A stretch of 64,000 nucleotides of DNA. Origin: Typha latifolia. Taxonomy: Eukaryota; Streptophyta; Magnoliopsida; Poales; Typhaceae. Positions 10,998 to 24,700 of the stretch are shown in pieces. The stretch lies in assembly GCA_019914945.1 (NCBI GenBank), contig CM034100.1, forward strand, positions 16,379,096 through 16,443,095, given 5' to 3'. A program made the translations under genes and the position numbers. A model generated the notes under the pieces. It was not told the origin of the DNA. It saw only the letters and a program-made list of their open reading frames with translations, and searched no databases. The first letter of the stretch is position 1. The number at the start of each line of letters is the position of its first letter.

Positions 10998-12514
10998 CAA
11001 TGTTAAGATGTTTGATTATCTGCCCGTTGTGTTGTATATATCAATGAGAATGTGGAGATTTGGGGTCTCAGTTGCTGATGTTTCTTTACTTGAATAGTAT
11101 CAAATGCATAACTATTTCTGTAGAAATCAGACAACTCCAAATGCAATGAAATATGACCCCCCTTCTTGTGTGTGGGATTTCTAAGACATTACAAGAGATC
11201 TCCTTTGAGGAATAAAAAATGAGAAGTTTTGATTCTCTTCCATTCCAATGATCCAAGTCAGGTTATGTCTACTGAATTTGTACGCCCTGAAAAAAAAAAT
11301 TAAGGCTAGCAGGTTGATTACATTTTGAGTACTTGCCTTTTGCATCACACCTTGCAATTTGTCGATGGTTGATTTTATAGTGAGATCCATTGGTGATGCT
11401 TTTCCTCACAAATTAGGGAAACAACGGCCACAGTTGGAATCTATATCTAATAGTTGTGTGATATAGCTAATTGCAGGGATTTCTTATTTGTTTTTATCCC
11501 CCTCTAAGTCTTTTAAGTTGATATTTTTATTATACCTCTATAAACATATGTTATTTATATAGTGATTACTTTTCAAATTAATGTAATATTTTATTATAAA
11601 AAGATAAGGTCCCATTAATTTTAGAAATAAGGTTAATTATAAAATAAATATTTATCTTAGTTATTTCAAAAATAAGGTATTTATTTTTTTTTAAAAATAA
11701 TTTTTATGTTCAGTGTAATAAATTTTTGTTTCTTGCTTTTATGAAATTATCATGAATAACCTTTGATTTGATATAAAATAAGTTGATGGGATAAATATCA
11801 AGGTAAATTAGTTATTGAATTAGTGTGTAATAAAAGATGTAATTATGTTTTTTGAGGGTATGTATGCCAAAAAAAAAAACCTATATCTATCTTAATCTCT
11901 TATTAATTTTCTTTTAATCAATTTTGGGTAGTTAAACTACTGGTCAGGTTACGTGGTCTGTGGGCATTGCATTCGAGGAATACTACCCCGCTATGAAACG
12001 GAAACGTTTTGCGCTGCCACGTGTGCTGCAATCCCCCAACTCTCCCGCGAAATATGAACAGTAAAATATGCCCGTTTAAGTCTCCCTTTTAACTCCTACT
12101 AAACCGGAGGAGCAAGAGAGAGAATTCCGACGTCCCATTCTTGACTCTCCTATTCACTCAGGAATTGCGTCGAACACCTCATGCTCGAATGCGTCTCAAG
12201 TGGGTAATCCTTTTGATTCCTCTTCCTTCCTGAAGATTTGGTTCCAAGATGCTGATCCAAAACATTTGGGATGTGTGGTTCTGCTACAGCCTCGGATCTG
12301 GTCGTTGCTGCAGCTGTGGATTCCTCAGGAAGAGGGAAGAGATCGGAAATTGATGAGAGGCCTCGGCACAGTGGAGCTGAATCTCGATTATAGCCATTGT
12401 TGTCATCATCGCTATCGCCATCGCCATCTCCATTTCAATACATGGAGATCGGGTCGTCGCCGCCAAACCTGATGCTTCCACGGCGTCCCCCACCCAAGAG
12501 TCCTGTCAGATGGA
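10998..12514. other. Intergenic region and 5' leader of the PRAF gene
   Basis: Holds the SLU7 3' untranslated region (to about 11150), AT-rich DNA, and from about 12000 the promoter and leader of the PRAF gene. The leader has several upstream ATGs, including a nine-codon frame at 12181 and a 90-codon frame at 12200-12472. I judge the latter not to be a protein gene. A leader intron is possible but not established. Confidence 0.5.
12018..12023. promoter_or_regulatory. G-box upstream of the PRAF gene
   Basis: Palindromic CACGTG in the context GCCACGTGTGC, about 500 bp before the start codon and near the start of a GC-richer stretch. G-boxes bind bZIP and bHLH factors; relevance here is inferred. 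Confidence 0.35.
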
Positions 12515-15500
12515 ATGGCAGATCTAGCTAATTATGGGAACCCTGATCGCGACGTAGAAAAGGTTTTCTCACTCCATCCTCGCCCTCTCTTACGTGGGTA
12601 ATTCCATTCTTAAAGGGGAAAAAAATCCTTCTTGCTAGATGCGTGCATAGAGAACCCGATTGGAAAATATATGTGTAAACTGGGAGATGACATTAGTATC
12701 TTGATGTTTATATGGTTCTGGTGGAAGCGAATGCTGGGTTAGAAGCATGTTGAGAAGTGCTTTTCTTTGTTCTCTTTATTGCCTAGGATTAATTTTGTAC
12801 GAGTCAATTAATATTTTGGATACCTTGTGTAAACCTTTTACATCGCTTCTAGTTAAATGCTCGTCCTTGGTACACGTCTGTTTGCTTTTTTCTTGTAATT
12901 AAGATGTGATAAATTCTTTAAAATCAATGGTTGACCAGTGTTATGCTTAGTTGATACTGTATGACTTCTAGATACTGCTGCTATTTACTTTCTAGTTTTT
13001 ACTCTTTACTATACCATGGCATTTATTTGTATAAATCTCTATCACGTCCTACATTACAGAAGTGCAATTATTATGATTGTTGATTGTTGACTAAATTCAG
13101 GCTTTGTTGTTTCCTCATTTTAAAGGCCTTTTTTGCTTTGAAGAAAGGTAGCCAATTAATCAAGTACAGTCGGACAGGAAAACCGAAGCTTCGTAATTTC
13201 AGAGTTTCCACTGTGAGTAATATTACATTCTGCAATATCACAGAGGTATACTTGTTGAGTTTGCATGCCATTTCAGTCATGTAATTATATTATTTGATCT
13301 TAATTGTATCTTCAGTAGTTCAGTTTCAACAATTAAGATTACTTGTATTTTATCTTTACATATTAAGCATTTTGTAATTTTCGGTGTAACTTTATTTTCT
13401 TAGATGCTCAAATTTATATCTTAATGTTATGGTAAATTTAGTTTTTCTGTTTTCTTAGTTTTGCAGTATCTATACCTGGACAAAATTCCTTATGTCCACA
13501 TATTCTCGTGAATGGGATATTTTATCTTCTTACTGGCTCACTTAGAGCTTTGGTCACTGCAAGTGGTTTATTGAGAATTTGAATGATGTAGCTGTCAAAT
13601 GAATTGAGGCCACTCACCTCAAGATACTTCCTTATTATCACATATTAGTGCTCTTTATTATCCTACATCTCAATCTACTTCAAAATTTCTTAACAAAAGT
13701 TTGAGCGATTTACATTTGCCATGATACAACAAGTTAAACTTGGTGGTTTGATGTTCAAATATTCGATTGTCCTTGGTGATGTATCAGTCCCACTAAGAAT
13801 TCCAAGAAGAGAGCATATGTTCATTTGCGATGAGGATTTAGGTTTCAGATCTGAGGTGTGAACAAATTAGAAGAGGAAGACAGGGTTACTTAGACAGGGA
13901 CTGAAGAAAGGATTTGGCATGTATTTTATTGTTTTTCTTTCTGTTGATCATGCCAAGCTGAATATAAGCTGGTAGAATTAATTTCAGTTCATCATCATAT
14001 CATGCAATTAGAGCTGGTTAATCTTGCAGCCATTCTCTTTTCCTTCTTTGCTGAATCAGTCTTGGGGCCATTCAGTGGGCAGGGAAACCTTCCAGTTGCT
14101 GGATTCTTTTCTTTGTAAATATTATAGATGCCTTATATTTGAAATAAGTATTGTTTATCTTCACTTGGTAGGATTAAAGTCTAGATCCTACTTGAGGAGA
14201 CTAACTAAATTCTATTTTAGAATGTAAATGTGCATAAATGCATATTTAGACATATGAAAATGCATACATGTAAGTTAAATATATGTGCTTTCGTTGGTGT
14301 TTATACCAGCATTGATGATGTTGTGCCATCACAGGATGAAACAACATTGATTTGGTACTCACATAAGAAGGAAAAGAACATCAAATTAGCTTCTATCTTG
14401 AAAATCATTCCTGGACAGAGAACTGTAAGTACCAAAATTTTGGCGCCAAGTAAATTTTTGTTTGGTACACCTAGACCATTCTGAAACTATCACTCTTTGC
14501 CACATATCTCCCCTGAACTTCTTTCTGTGATACATAAAATTTCTGAACTACTAAAAAATGTCTCACCCCTTTGACATTGTAGACGAAAAATTTGAAAAGG
14601 TCAAAATACCCCTTTGAGAAGGTAAGGGTATTTTGATGAAATAAAGTTTCTCTCTTTTCCTTCTAAAATATAAGGATATACACGTCATATAGTTGCTCAC
14701 GTTACTTACACGTGACAACTTATGGATGGAAAAGACAACAACGAAATCTAATGGAAGAAATGTTTAAGATATTTTTGATAGTTCAGAAAAGTCTATGTGT
14801 CACAAAAGAAAATGCAGAAGAGATATATAAAAAAATATAATAGTTCAGGGGGTGTAAGTGTAATTAACTTTTTTTTATTTGCACGATGAATGGAAACAAA
14901 TATTTGCAAAATAGCCATTCAAAATTTCAAGTCACTCTGTACATCAAATTTTACTCCATTCCCTATGCAGGCTGTTTTTAAGAGATATTTATGCCCTGAG
15001 AAGGATTATTTGTCATTTTCCCTCATATACAAAAACGGTGAACGCTCCCTTGATCTGGTTAGTAAAACATGATGTGCTTCTTTTAGCTGCGTGTTAAGGA
15101 AAGATTGTTTACCCTGAAATTATTGCATATGACTGTTTGATTTATTATTACTTTTAGTTCTTGCTGATCTACAGATTTGCAAAGATCTAGCTGAAGCAGA
15201 GGTGTGGTTTGCAGGCCTTAAAGCACTGATTGCTTCAGGCCAACGCAGACAATCAAGGACCAACAGGCACAGTGATGGATTTGCATTTTCTGACGTGAGT
15301 TTTTCTTCTATTAGTTATTTTATTCTGATATAATCCTTCACAATTTTTCATGTTATATGTCTAGATTATTTAGGGCAAGGCGAATATTTCAACTATGACC
15401 TCTACTGATTAGACAGTTCTGCTATTGTTCATGTCTGAAGGTAAGTTTGAAGATTGAAATATCTAAGATTTGTAGGCATCTTAAGGTATCTCAAATATCT

Positions 15501-15570
15501 TGTAATGTCTGATCCAAAGCGACCACTTTAATGTCTATAAAGTAAGAGTCTTGCTACATCTACACCTCTA

Positions 15571-15645
<75 letters not shown>

Positions 15646-18600
15646 ACGCGCGCTCGCGCATGCATCTAGTTCCAGATGAAAGCTTTTAATTGTACTATTA
15701 TTTCTACTTTTTTAATTAATCACTTGCATGTCAACTTACCAAATATTCTAAAAGCTTAAGCTGTTAATCAAGGGTGGTTTTTATATTTTTATATTTTAAC
15801 ATTTTAAATGAAATCTTTCTTCAACTTAATTTAGTTATCCTGTTAGTAATTAGTATAATCTATTGGAAGTTTTGTTACATCATCTTTCTTATGCTAATGC
15901 CTAAGTAGGATCTGCCTACTCCTCATATGTCTTTTGGACATCAGGTGGGCCACCCACTTGAATCAGGAAGCTGCAGTGGATTAATAAATTGCTAACATAT
16001 ATATATGTGTGTGTGTTTCCAGGATGGAGGGGATTCTGTCCGAAGTTATCGTCCCTATGGTGCAGCACTAGATATTTCTTCAACTATTTCATGTAGTTGT
16101 AATACAAGTACGTTTACTAATACGGGAAGATCAGATGTGGGTTCAGACAGTGCAAATATGCAACTAAGAGCAAGTACAGGAGATGGTAGTCGACTTAGTG
16201 TTTCCAGCACACCGAGTTGTTCCAGTCAAGGATCTGGACCAGATGATATCGAATCCTTAGGAGATGTTTATGTCTGGGGAGAAGTATGGAGTGATGGGAT
16301 CTTATCAGATGGACGTACGACTTCCTTATGCTCAAAAGTGGATGTCTTACTTCCAAAACCTTTGGAGTCAAATGTTGTTTTAGATGTTCATCGGATTGCA
16401 TGTGGTTCCAGGCATTCTGCTCTTGTCACAAGGCAAGGGGAGGTATTTACCTGGGGTGAGGAATCTGGTGGGCGTCTTGGCCATGGAACTGATTCAGGTA
16501 TCAGTCGACCTAAGCTAGTTGAATCACTGGCAGTGGCCAATGTGGATTATGTTGCATGTGGTGAGTATCACACATGTGCTGTTACTGCTTCGGGTGACCT
16601 ATATACTTGGGGGGATGGCACTTATAATGCTGGACTTCTTGGCCATGGCACTGGAGTCACCCACTGGATACCAAAACGAGTTTCTGGACCTTTAGAAGGA
16701 CTTCAAGTTCTGTCCATCTCATGTGGCGCATGGCATTCAGCACTAGCCACCACAAATGGAAAAGTGTTCACATTTGGTGATGGAACTTTTGGTGTTCTGG
16801 GACATGGTGATCGCGAGAGTGTCGTCTACCCCAGGTTAATTGATTCTTTGAGTGGACTAAAAACATTAAAAGTTGCATGTGGAGTATGGCACACTGCAGC
16901 AATTGTTGAGGTTATGGGTCAGACAGGCATAAACATAGTGTCTAGGAAGTTATTTACCTGGGGAGATGGAGATAAATATCGTTTAGGTCATGGAGACAAA
17001 GAGTCAAGGTTGATCCCTACCTGCGTTCCGTCACTTATTGACTACAACTTCCATCAGCTAGCCTGCGGGCATACTATGACTGTTGGCCTCACAACATCTG
17101 GGCATGTGTTTACAATGGGTAGTACTAAATATGGACAGCTAGGAAATCCACAGTCTGATGGTAAAATGCCTTGCTTGGTGCAAGATAGATTGGTTGGTGA
17201 GTTAGTTGAAGAGATATCATGTGGAGCTTATCACGTTGCTGCACTGACTTCACGAAGTGAAGTATATACATGGGGTAGAGGGGCTAATGGAATATTGGGA
17301 CATGGTGATGTTGAAGATAGGAAATCACCTAGTTTTGTTGAAGCTCTTAAAGATCGCCATGTTAAAAGCATTTCATGTGGTTCAAATTTCACAGCATGCA
17401 TCTGCATCCATAAGTGGGTATCTGGTGCAGACCAATCTATTTGCTCTGGCTGTAGGCAAGCATTTGGATTTACAAGAAAGAGACATAACTGTTACAATTG
17501 TGGATTGGTCCATTGTCATGCTTGCAGTTCCAGAAAAGTGTTGAAAGCTGCTTTGGCACCCATACCAGGAAAACCACATCGTGTGTGTGATTCATGCTAT
17601 ATGAAAATTAAGGCACAAGAATCTAGTAATGCAGCTGCAGCTAATAAAAAAAATGTTATTACTCGCCGCTCCATTGATACCAGAGAGAGATCAGAAAGGA
17701 CAGAAATGAGGTCCTCAAGGATTCTTTTGTCGCCTTCTACAGAACCTGTGAAGTATGTTGAGGTAAAATCAGTCAAGAATGAGATGAAATCAGATTCTCT
17801 CTCTCTAATCCGAGCATCGCAAATTCCAGCATTGTTACAGATGAAAGATATCTCTTTTCCTAGCTCACTGAGTGCGCTCCAAACTGCTTTAAGGCCAATA
17901 GTTGCATCAACTCCTACAGCTGCTAACAATAGCATACCTATGTCACCATACTCGAGGAAGCCAAGCCCTCCACCTCCTTCAGCTCCACTATTCTCTAAAA
18001 GTGTCATTGATAGTCTGAAAAAGACTAATGAGCTATTGAATCAGGAAGTGTTGAGGTTGCAAGCACAGGCAAGTAGGAGAATAATCATGTTTCCTGCTTC
18101 AAAAACATGTGTAATTTGATTCATTTACTTGCTCTTTTACATACTCAATGATAAACGACTTTACTAACTGACTGATTTTCTCCAGGTTAGTAACTTAAAA
18201 CATAAATGTGAGATTCAAGATGAAAGGCTGCAAAAATCTGAGGAGAAAGCTAAGAAGACTGCCTCTCTAGTTGCAGAAGACTCCGCCACGGGTAATGCCA
18301 CAATGGAGTTTATCAAATCTCTTGAAAACCAGGTACCTATCTAATATTTTAACACTATTATCCAATTTAGTTATAATAATTATCCTATTATCATTGCGGT
18401 ATGTAAATTCAACTTATAGTTATTCTATTTAATTACAAGATCTTGTCCTTTTCAGTAATAGTATCATTCATACCATAAAGAAAAGGAGCATGTTTGATTT
18501 TAGATCTCACATAATTGTCTTTGTTTCATTGTTAATAAACAAGCGTTAGTTTCATGTATGGATGTGTCAGTTGAGTCTTTGTTAGATCAGTTCTGAGTCT

Positions 18601-20310
18601 TTGTACTTTCACTTACGTCCATTAAGCTTTTACTTCAGAATCCATATGAATGTTTGGTTCTTAATACGATTGCATGAATATTATGTTTAACTTCCAATAA
18701 TCTATCATTATCTCGAAGTTCATCACTAATGCGACTTCTGCAAAGAAAGAACTTTTATTAGTTCAGGGAACAGGTTACTAAATTCCGAGTAATTTATACA
18801 GTTCATTCTGTACCAAATTTCTGAGAGCAACTGGTTCTTACTGTTATTCTATTCTATGCCTGAATTGGTTCTGAAGCTGAGGGACATGGCAGATAAGCTG
18901 CCACCTGAGGTGGGTGACAACTTAAAGGCCTTGCAAATTCAAGCAGAAGCATTGCTAAGAGATAACAGGATCAGCGCGTCAGAAATTTCCCCACTCTTGG
19001 CAGCGGATTCTATGGAACAAGATCATCGTCACCTATCAAGTGAAGGTGCCATTGATTTAACAGACCAAAAGATCACAAACAATGGGGAAAAATCAGAATT
19101 ATTGCAGGCTTCTACAGGAGGTAGTTCTCTGCACTTTAGAAAGCCATCTGCTACTGATATCGAGGAGACTGCAGCTCATCAAAATGCAGAAAACACCTCA
19201 AAAATCCCTCCAGATTTTGCACCAAGGTATGGTAGTCATGGGGAGGTACAACTGATCGAGCAATTTGAACCTGGAGTATATGTAACCCTTGTTCAGCTAC
19301 GAGATGGTACTAAGGTATTCAAGCGGGTTCGCTTCAGGTAGGTCTCTTAAATACAACAAACGATTATTTTATAACATCTGGTTGAGACAAAAAACCTATT
19401 TTCCTTTTCCTAATCTAGGATTGTGTATTTTTCTTTTCACCTAGATGACACATGTCAATCCAGACCTCAAACAAATTTTAATATCTAATCTTGTTTACAG
19501 GCATCACAATGCATTACAAGACTAATATGTATATGCACGAATGTGATACCTCCATTTATTAGTCTAGTGAACCTTAGCATGCTTTGAATATACTTTGCAT
19601 GATTCCTCCAGTGCACCTTGTCTCATTCTGTTCCCACACTCTCTAGGTTATAAAAAGAAGGATAATTTATGCTCAGTTACAACATTATTGGTAGATATCT
19701 AATGCTGAAATTCCGGAATCCTTCACAACTGTAGTAGCATGTCCTGGATATCATATCTTGTCAGTACTCTAAATCTATTTGTTGTAGGTATACTAATATG
19801 AAATGATTTAGCTTATATATTTGCACAACTACAAATTGCGCTCACTGTCAAACTGATAAATGTTGCGCGACTGTAATACTAATGGATCTCTTTGGAAACA
19901 AAATGTCAGATATTTGAGTAACATTGCTTTGGATTTCAGTAAATAAAGTACAATTTTCCTTTCTTGCATCTAGTTGTCTTTATCTAGGATGCAGTGGTCT
20001 AAATTCATTTTTCTACAGTCAGGTCATTGTTCTAATGTAAGTGTATCAATTTTTCTGCATTAAAGTTGCACATACTAAAACATGTTATCCATTTCCTTGT
20101 GCTCCTGAACTTGTTTCTCTCACTGTAATTCATATTTTGAGCAGCAAGAGGAGATTTGCTGAGCAGCAGGCAGAAGTGTGGTGGAAAGAAAATCAAGTAA
20201 GGGTATTTAAGAAGTATAACAATCCATCCCCTCAAACTGCTCCAACACCATCAGCAAATGCACAACCAGCTCCTGAGGAACAGGGTGCAACATCTGAGCC
20301 TCCATCCTAA
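12515..20310 (+). CDS. PH, RCC1, FYVE and BRX domain protein (PRAF family)
   Basis: Nine coding exons: 12515-12562, 13126-13212, 14335-14424, 14971-15057, 15175-15294, 16023-18068, 18186-18332, 18877-19337 and 20145-20310; 1083 residues, the usual PRAF size. Residues 1-140 are a PH domain ([53 protein letters not shown]). About seven RCC1 blades run from residue 223 to 600 with repeated WG, GHG and CG-H motifs. A FYVE-type zinc finger follows at about 608-673 ([22 protein letters not shown]), then a Ser-rich linker and a coiled coil (660-890). The end is a BRX domain with [19 protein letters not shown] and [12 protein letters not shown]. Family members are membrane-binding, GEF-like scaffold proteins linked to endosomal trafficking and cell polarity. 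The start ATG opens MADLANYG, as in relatives. Intron 6 uses a GC donor. Earlier frames in the leader are out of phase. Confidence 0.94.
14463..14873. repeat. MITE-like inverted-terminal repeat, copy 2, in PRAF intron 3
   Basis: The left end TACACCTAGACCATTCTGAA resembles the reverse complement of the right end (TACACCCCCTGAACTATTAT). It shares interior blocks with the repeat at 4789-5085. Non-coding and diverged; it lies between PRAF exons 3 and 4. No target duplication is evident. Confidence 0.5.
15573..15654 (+). repeat. Compound microsatellite (CT)n(CA)n(CG)n in PRAF intron 5
   Basis: About 24 CT units (15573-15620) run into about 13 CA units and a short CG run. Long enough to be polymorphic; intronic. 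Confidence 0.95.
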
Positions 20311-21723
20311 ATGCCAAGAAGCGAGGAGTTCTACGTCGAAATGATATCATACTTGAAGGGAAAATTCTATTCTTTCTGAAGGATGACAATAGGAGATACT
20401 TCCTACTAAATGGACATTTTTGTGCAATAGGACAGTAAGGATATGAAGAATTATTTTTCTCCACAGTAAGTGCTGGCTGAGCCGAGTTATAATTTATTAA
20501 TAAGAAAAAGCAAAGAAATTATAAGGGAAGAAGTGAAAAGCTCAAAGAACAAAATCACCAAAGAGGGAACTGCTTTTATAATTCAGAGGAGACTCGAAAA
20601 CCCATCGCAGTCTGCGCTTCGAGGAGGAGATTAAACATTTTAGTGATCACAATGTAATTTCTTTTCTCATTTATGTTTGTTGTATTTTGTAGTGTTTTTA
20701 TTTGTATCATTTTACTCTTTGTTTTGCAATTGATACAAAAAATTTGATGAGCCAGAATGATATTTCCAAATCATACCAAAGTTTAAGGACAAGTTCGAGA
20801 ACAATTTGAATACTGTTATTATTTTCAATTTCCCCACTTTCAATTATCATAGATAAATAATTTCTTCTTTCCAAGCTTGAGCATCGTTCTGTCGACTCCA
20901 TATTAATCAAACCAAACTCTGACTAACTTACCTAGCAAATCATTTTGAGATCGACACTGTAATAAACTGACATTAATCACACGACAACGCGTTAGCTTTT
21001 CTAAAGTCGTTCTTTATAAGTCTGTTGTGGTTGCATCAACTATCAACCAAAATAATAATAATATTCCTCAAAGATATCCACTACTCAATAATAAATTTCC
21101 CAAAAGGATGGGAAAGTAGTTGGTGCAATTTGCAAAATAATTGGAGTCTTATTTTTAATTAGTAAATTTGGACTTCTAAAAAACTTAGTGTATATAATTT
21201 TTACACTAGATGTACATAACCTACGTGTTATATACACAGAAAGAGTCTATTATTATTAATTTAAAATATAAATATAATTAAGTTGCCAAAATCTCGAATA
21301 GTTGGGTAGGACGTAGCCACGTAGGTATAGAATGGTCATAAAATTTTATTTTAGGTTAGATTAATAGTATTTTTCACACGTTATCTAAACACGAAAACGA
21401 GAAAAAATACGGAAAACTGATGGAAAATCCACCAACGGACCGCTTCTATATTGGGATCAATCGCTTCGCCTTGAAGCAATTTTTGTCTCCTCACCTCCTT
21501 CCAATCCATTTCCTCCGTCAACCAACTATAAATTAGATTTCTCCTCTAAAAGGGGCTCGACTTTTTGGCCTATTGTGGTGATCTTTTGGGTTTCTTTCAG
21601 TTTTGGGCGGAAAGATCCGATTTTGAGACTTGGGTCATGCTCCTTCGGGATCGAAACGTTTGGGAGAGCTGAATCCTTGGTTCAATTTCGAGTTTTTGGG
21701 GTTCTTTTGGTTGAGAGGTGTTA
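20311..21723. other. PRAF 3' region and XBAT35-like promoter
   Basis: The PRAF 3' untranslated region probably runs to about 20700. The rest is AT-rich DNA with no gene recognised. TATAAATT at 21527-21534 is a plausible TATA box for the next gene, with a leader of about 165 nt before its start codon. Confidence 0.5.
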
Positions 21724-24700
21724 ATGGGGGCGCAGCAATCCAAGGATGAGCTACTCTACCATGAGGTCAACAACGGAAATCTCCATGGAATTAGGTCTCT
21801 TCGCAACCAGGGCGCCGGACTCGAAGTAAGCTGATTCATGCTATTTATTTTGTTTTGTTTTTTTTCTGGAAGTCTGAGCGGATGTTTTGGATTGGGTTGG
21901 TTGCAAAATTGTGCAGTGGATGGACAAAGAAGGGAAGACTCCATTAATTTTGGCGTGCTTGAGGCACGATCTCTTGCATGTTGCCAAAGTTTTGATCGAG
22001 TTGGGTGCCAATGTGAATGCCTACAGGCCTGGTAAGGACCCTAATTTGGGTCAGTGATTGTGATTTTGGTTTCTATATTCATGTGGTGATTTTGATAGTA
22101 TTTGAACTGGCTATAAAATTAAGAAAAGTCTCTGAGTGTAATCGAGTTAATTGAGTTTTGTGTGGATCATATAGTAACTGTCTGTACTGATTGCTAATAC
22201 GTAGCAAGGAAGATGTTGCATCTATTTTGTGCTATAGGATTACAGAGTTGAGAGTTGCACTTCTGTTATAGCGAAATCCACAGAACTAAACAAGTCATTG
22301 ATAAGAAAGTGGTGATTGGAAAGTGGAAATACGAAAATGTTCTAGTCAGTTTCTACCTCAAGTAGATACCGACTTGTTGGATATGAGAGATATCTCTCTC
22401 ATACTGATTTCTGTGATTAATGATAAATTTTCCTGTAACTTAAAATGTCATCCAAATAAAATGCCATCCAAATGAAGTTGTTTAAGTACCTGATCATTTA
22501 AAATGTCATCCAAATGAAGTGAATTCACCTTTCTTTAGTAACTTAAAGAGTTTGATGCAATTCAGTAATCAACAGCAATCTGATTCTTTTATGCATTTTA
22601 GGAAGCAATGCAGGAACTCCATTGCACCATGCTGCAAAGAAAGGTCTTGAGCAAACTGTCCATTTGCTTCTATCTCATGGAGGTAAATCTTATGGAAGTT
22701 CATGGTTGGCTGGGTTTTCTTTTTGTCATTACTAATGTGCTTTATTTGCTGCTTATTCAGTATTTCACAAATACTACCTTGTTACTTTGCAGCAAGCCCT
22801 TTCATAGTGAACGATGATTGTCATACTGCACTTGATATGGCTAGAGAGAAGGGCCACCACAAAGTTGTCCGAGCAATTGAGGTATGTTTTCTGCTTAGAT
22901 CAATAACACAACTTCATTAATATCTTGCTAACTGCTTTTAGTTGTGTTCAGAATCGCATCTCTCTTTTTTCTGGCTGGCTACGGGAGCATTATGGTCCTG
23001 GCTTTCTGGAAGCATTTGTTCCACAACTGATGTCAAGGAAAATGTAGATAATCTTAGTTCTTCCATCCCTTCATGCATCTTTTTGTTTACTGTAAAAGCA
23101 TATCTGGTTGTCCAGATTTGCTTCTATTTTATTATTCTAGGTAATTCATCTTATGGGAGATTTATAAGCAGATACTGAATGTCTTTTCATATGCTACAGT
23201 TGGGCTGTGGTTTTACCCTGTGACGCACGCAATCCTGCCAAGCCTCTAAAGTTTGAGTTAGCTGTATATCCTGAACTGCAGGTATGGAGAAAATATCTCA
23301 AGATTATAAGATATATCTTCATCATTGTCATGTAGTAGTATATGTTTTCTTGCTGTCCTCCATAACATGTTTATTGCCATAAAAGAAACTTACATTCTGG
23401 ATCATTTTTAGACTTTTATTGCCTCCATGATCATTTATGGTCTTTCAATGTCTAAAGTTGTGAAGAACTATTTATTATGTTAAGATTCAGCTTATAGACT
23501 GTCTTCATTCTTATAGAGAAAATTCTGTCTATTGTTCTTTAGAGTGCTCAACTGCCACTATGATGAAGACACATGAAGTTATTAACATTGGTGCTACTCT
23601 ACATGTCTTTGATACCATATCAAGTTAGTATACAAATTGTGGAAAAGTCGGTGACTAGTGTCTTGTATCTGGGTCAACTACTTTATCTTTTGCTTTTAGT
23701 TGCAAAATCAGCATATGCCGCTTCTTCTTTCTCCATATACAATGTTATGATGTGCCTTTTCTTGTACTATTGCTTCTTTATCTAGGGTGAAATAGCTTGC
23801 AAATGTTACTAGTCTGATTTACTACTTACAAGCAGGTTGCTAAGCCGCGTGTGGTGATTTCTCTTTGGAAAGTTCACATCGATGAACCAAAATTCAACCA
23901 GTCAGATCCTTCTGTGGTTATTATTGATAAGGCCACAAGTATGGTTTATTTCGTGTAAAACTTTTATTCCAAAAATTTGTTATGAGATATAATAACTTGA
24001 AAACATCATTCATATTTTCATACTTGGCAGTTACCGCCAATGTTATTCTCATTATGTTCTCTTTGAATGAAATATTTCTGTCCTTTTAGTTTTATTTAAC
24101 AATACTTTGGCAGTTGGGATTATATAATATATTGCTTTATTTTAAAAAAGCCAAACATATATTAGTCGATAAAGTGAATTGTAGGTTTGACTCTTTTTAA
24201 GCAGATATATGATATCTTTAGACTTGCTATTTTATGAATTTCTGCCTCTTCCCTACACAGTAGGCAGAAGAAATACCGGAAGGGGCGGGGTCCAATCTCT
24301 GAAACACAGCATTTTCTCTCCCTAGTAGTGAGTAATAGTAGTAGATGGCAGAGTATCTGACTTGATCCAATAGAGTCAGAACATAGAGTAGGAGTCGTGA
24401 AAGCAAATAATGATGTTATGTATATCTGGCTCTTGCTTGACAGTTGACCCACATTGTTGTTGGTGTCCTGCACTTGCCTTTTTAGATGCATTCTGCTAGT
24501 AATATTCTTGAAGATTCTTGCTCATAACCTTGAGACATAAGTGATCACCTTTTTATTACTCCATCTGCACAGGAGCACGGTACAAATTTTTGTCAGCACA
24601 TGAAGGTGACAAGCAACAATTGCAGTGGTTTTACAATGCATGCCGAGGACTACCTCAGGTAACCACAATTTTTTATAGAAGTAAACCTCCAAAGTATGGA

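Noticed and set aside
12200..12493. Frames of 90 and 69 codons in the PRAF leader as separate genes
   Set aside because: They are short, overlap on opposite strands, have no motif and end before the PRAF start; treated as possible upstream frames only.
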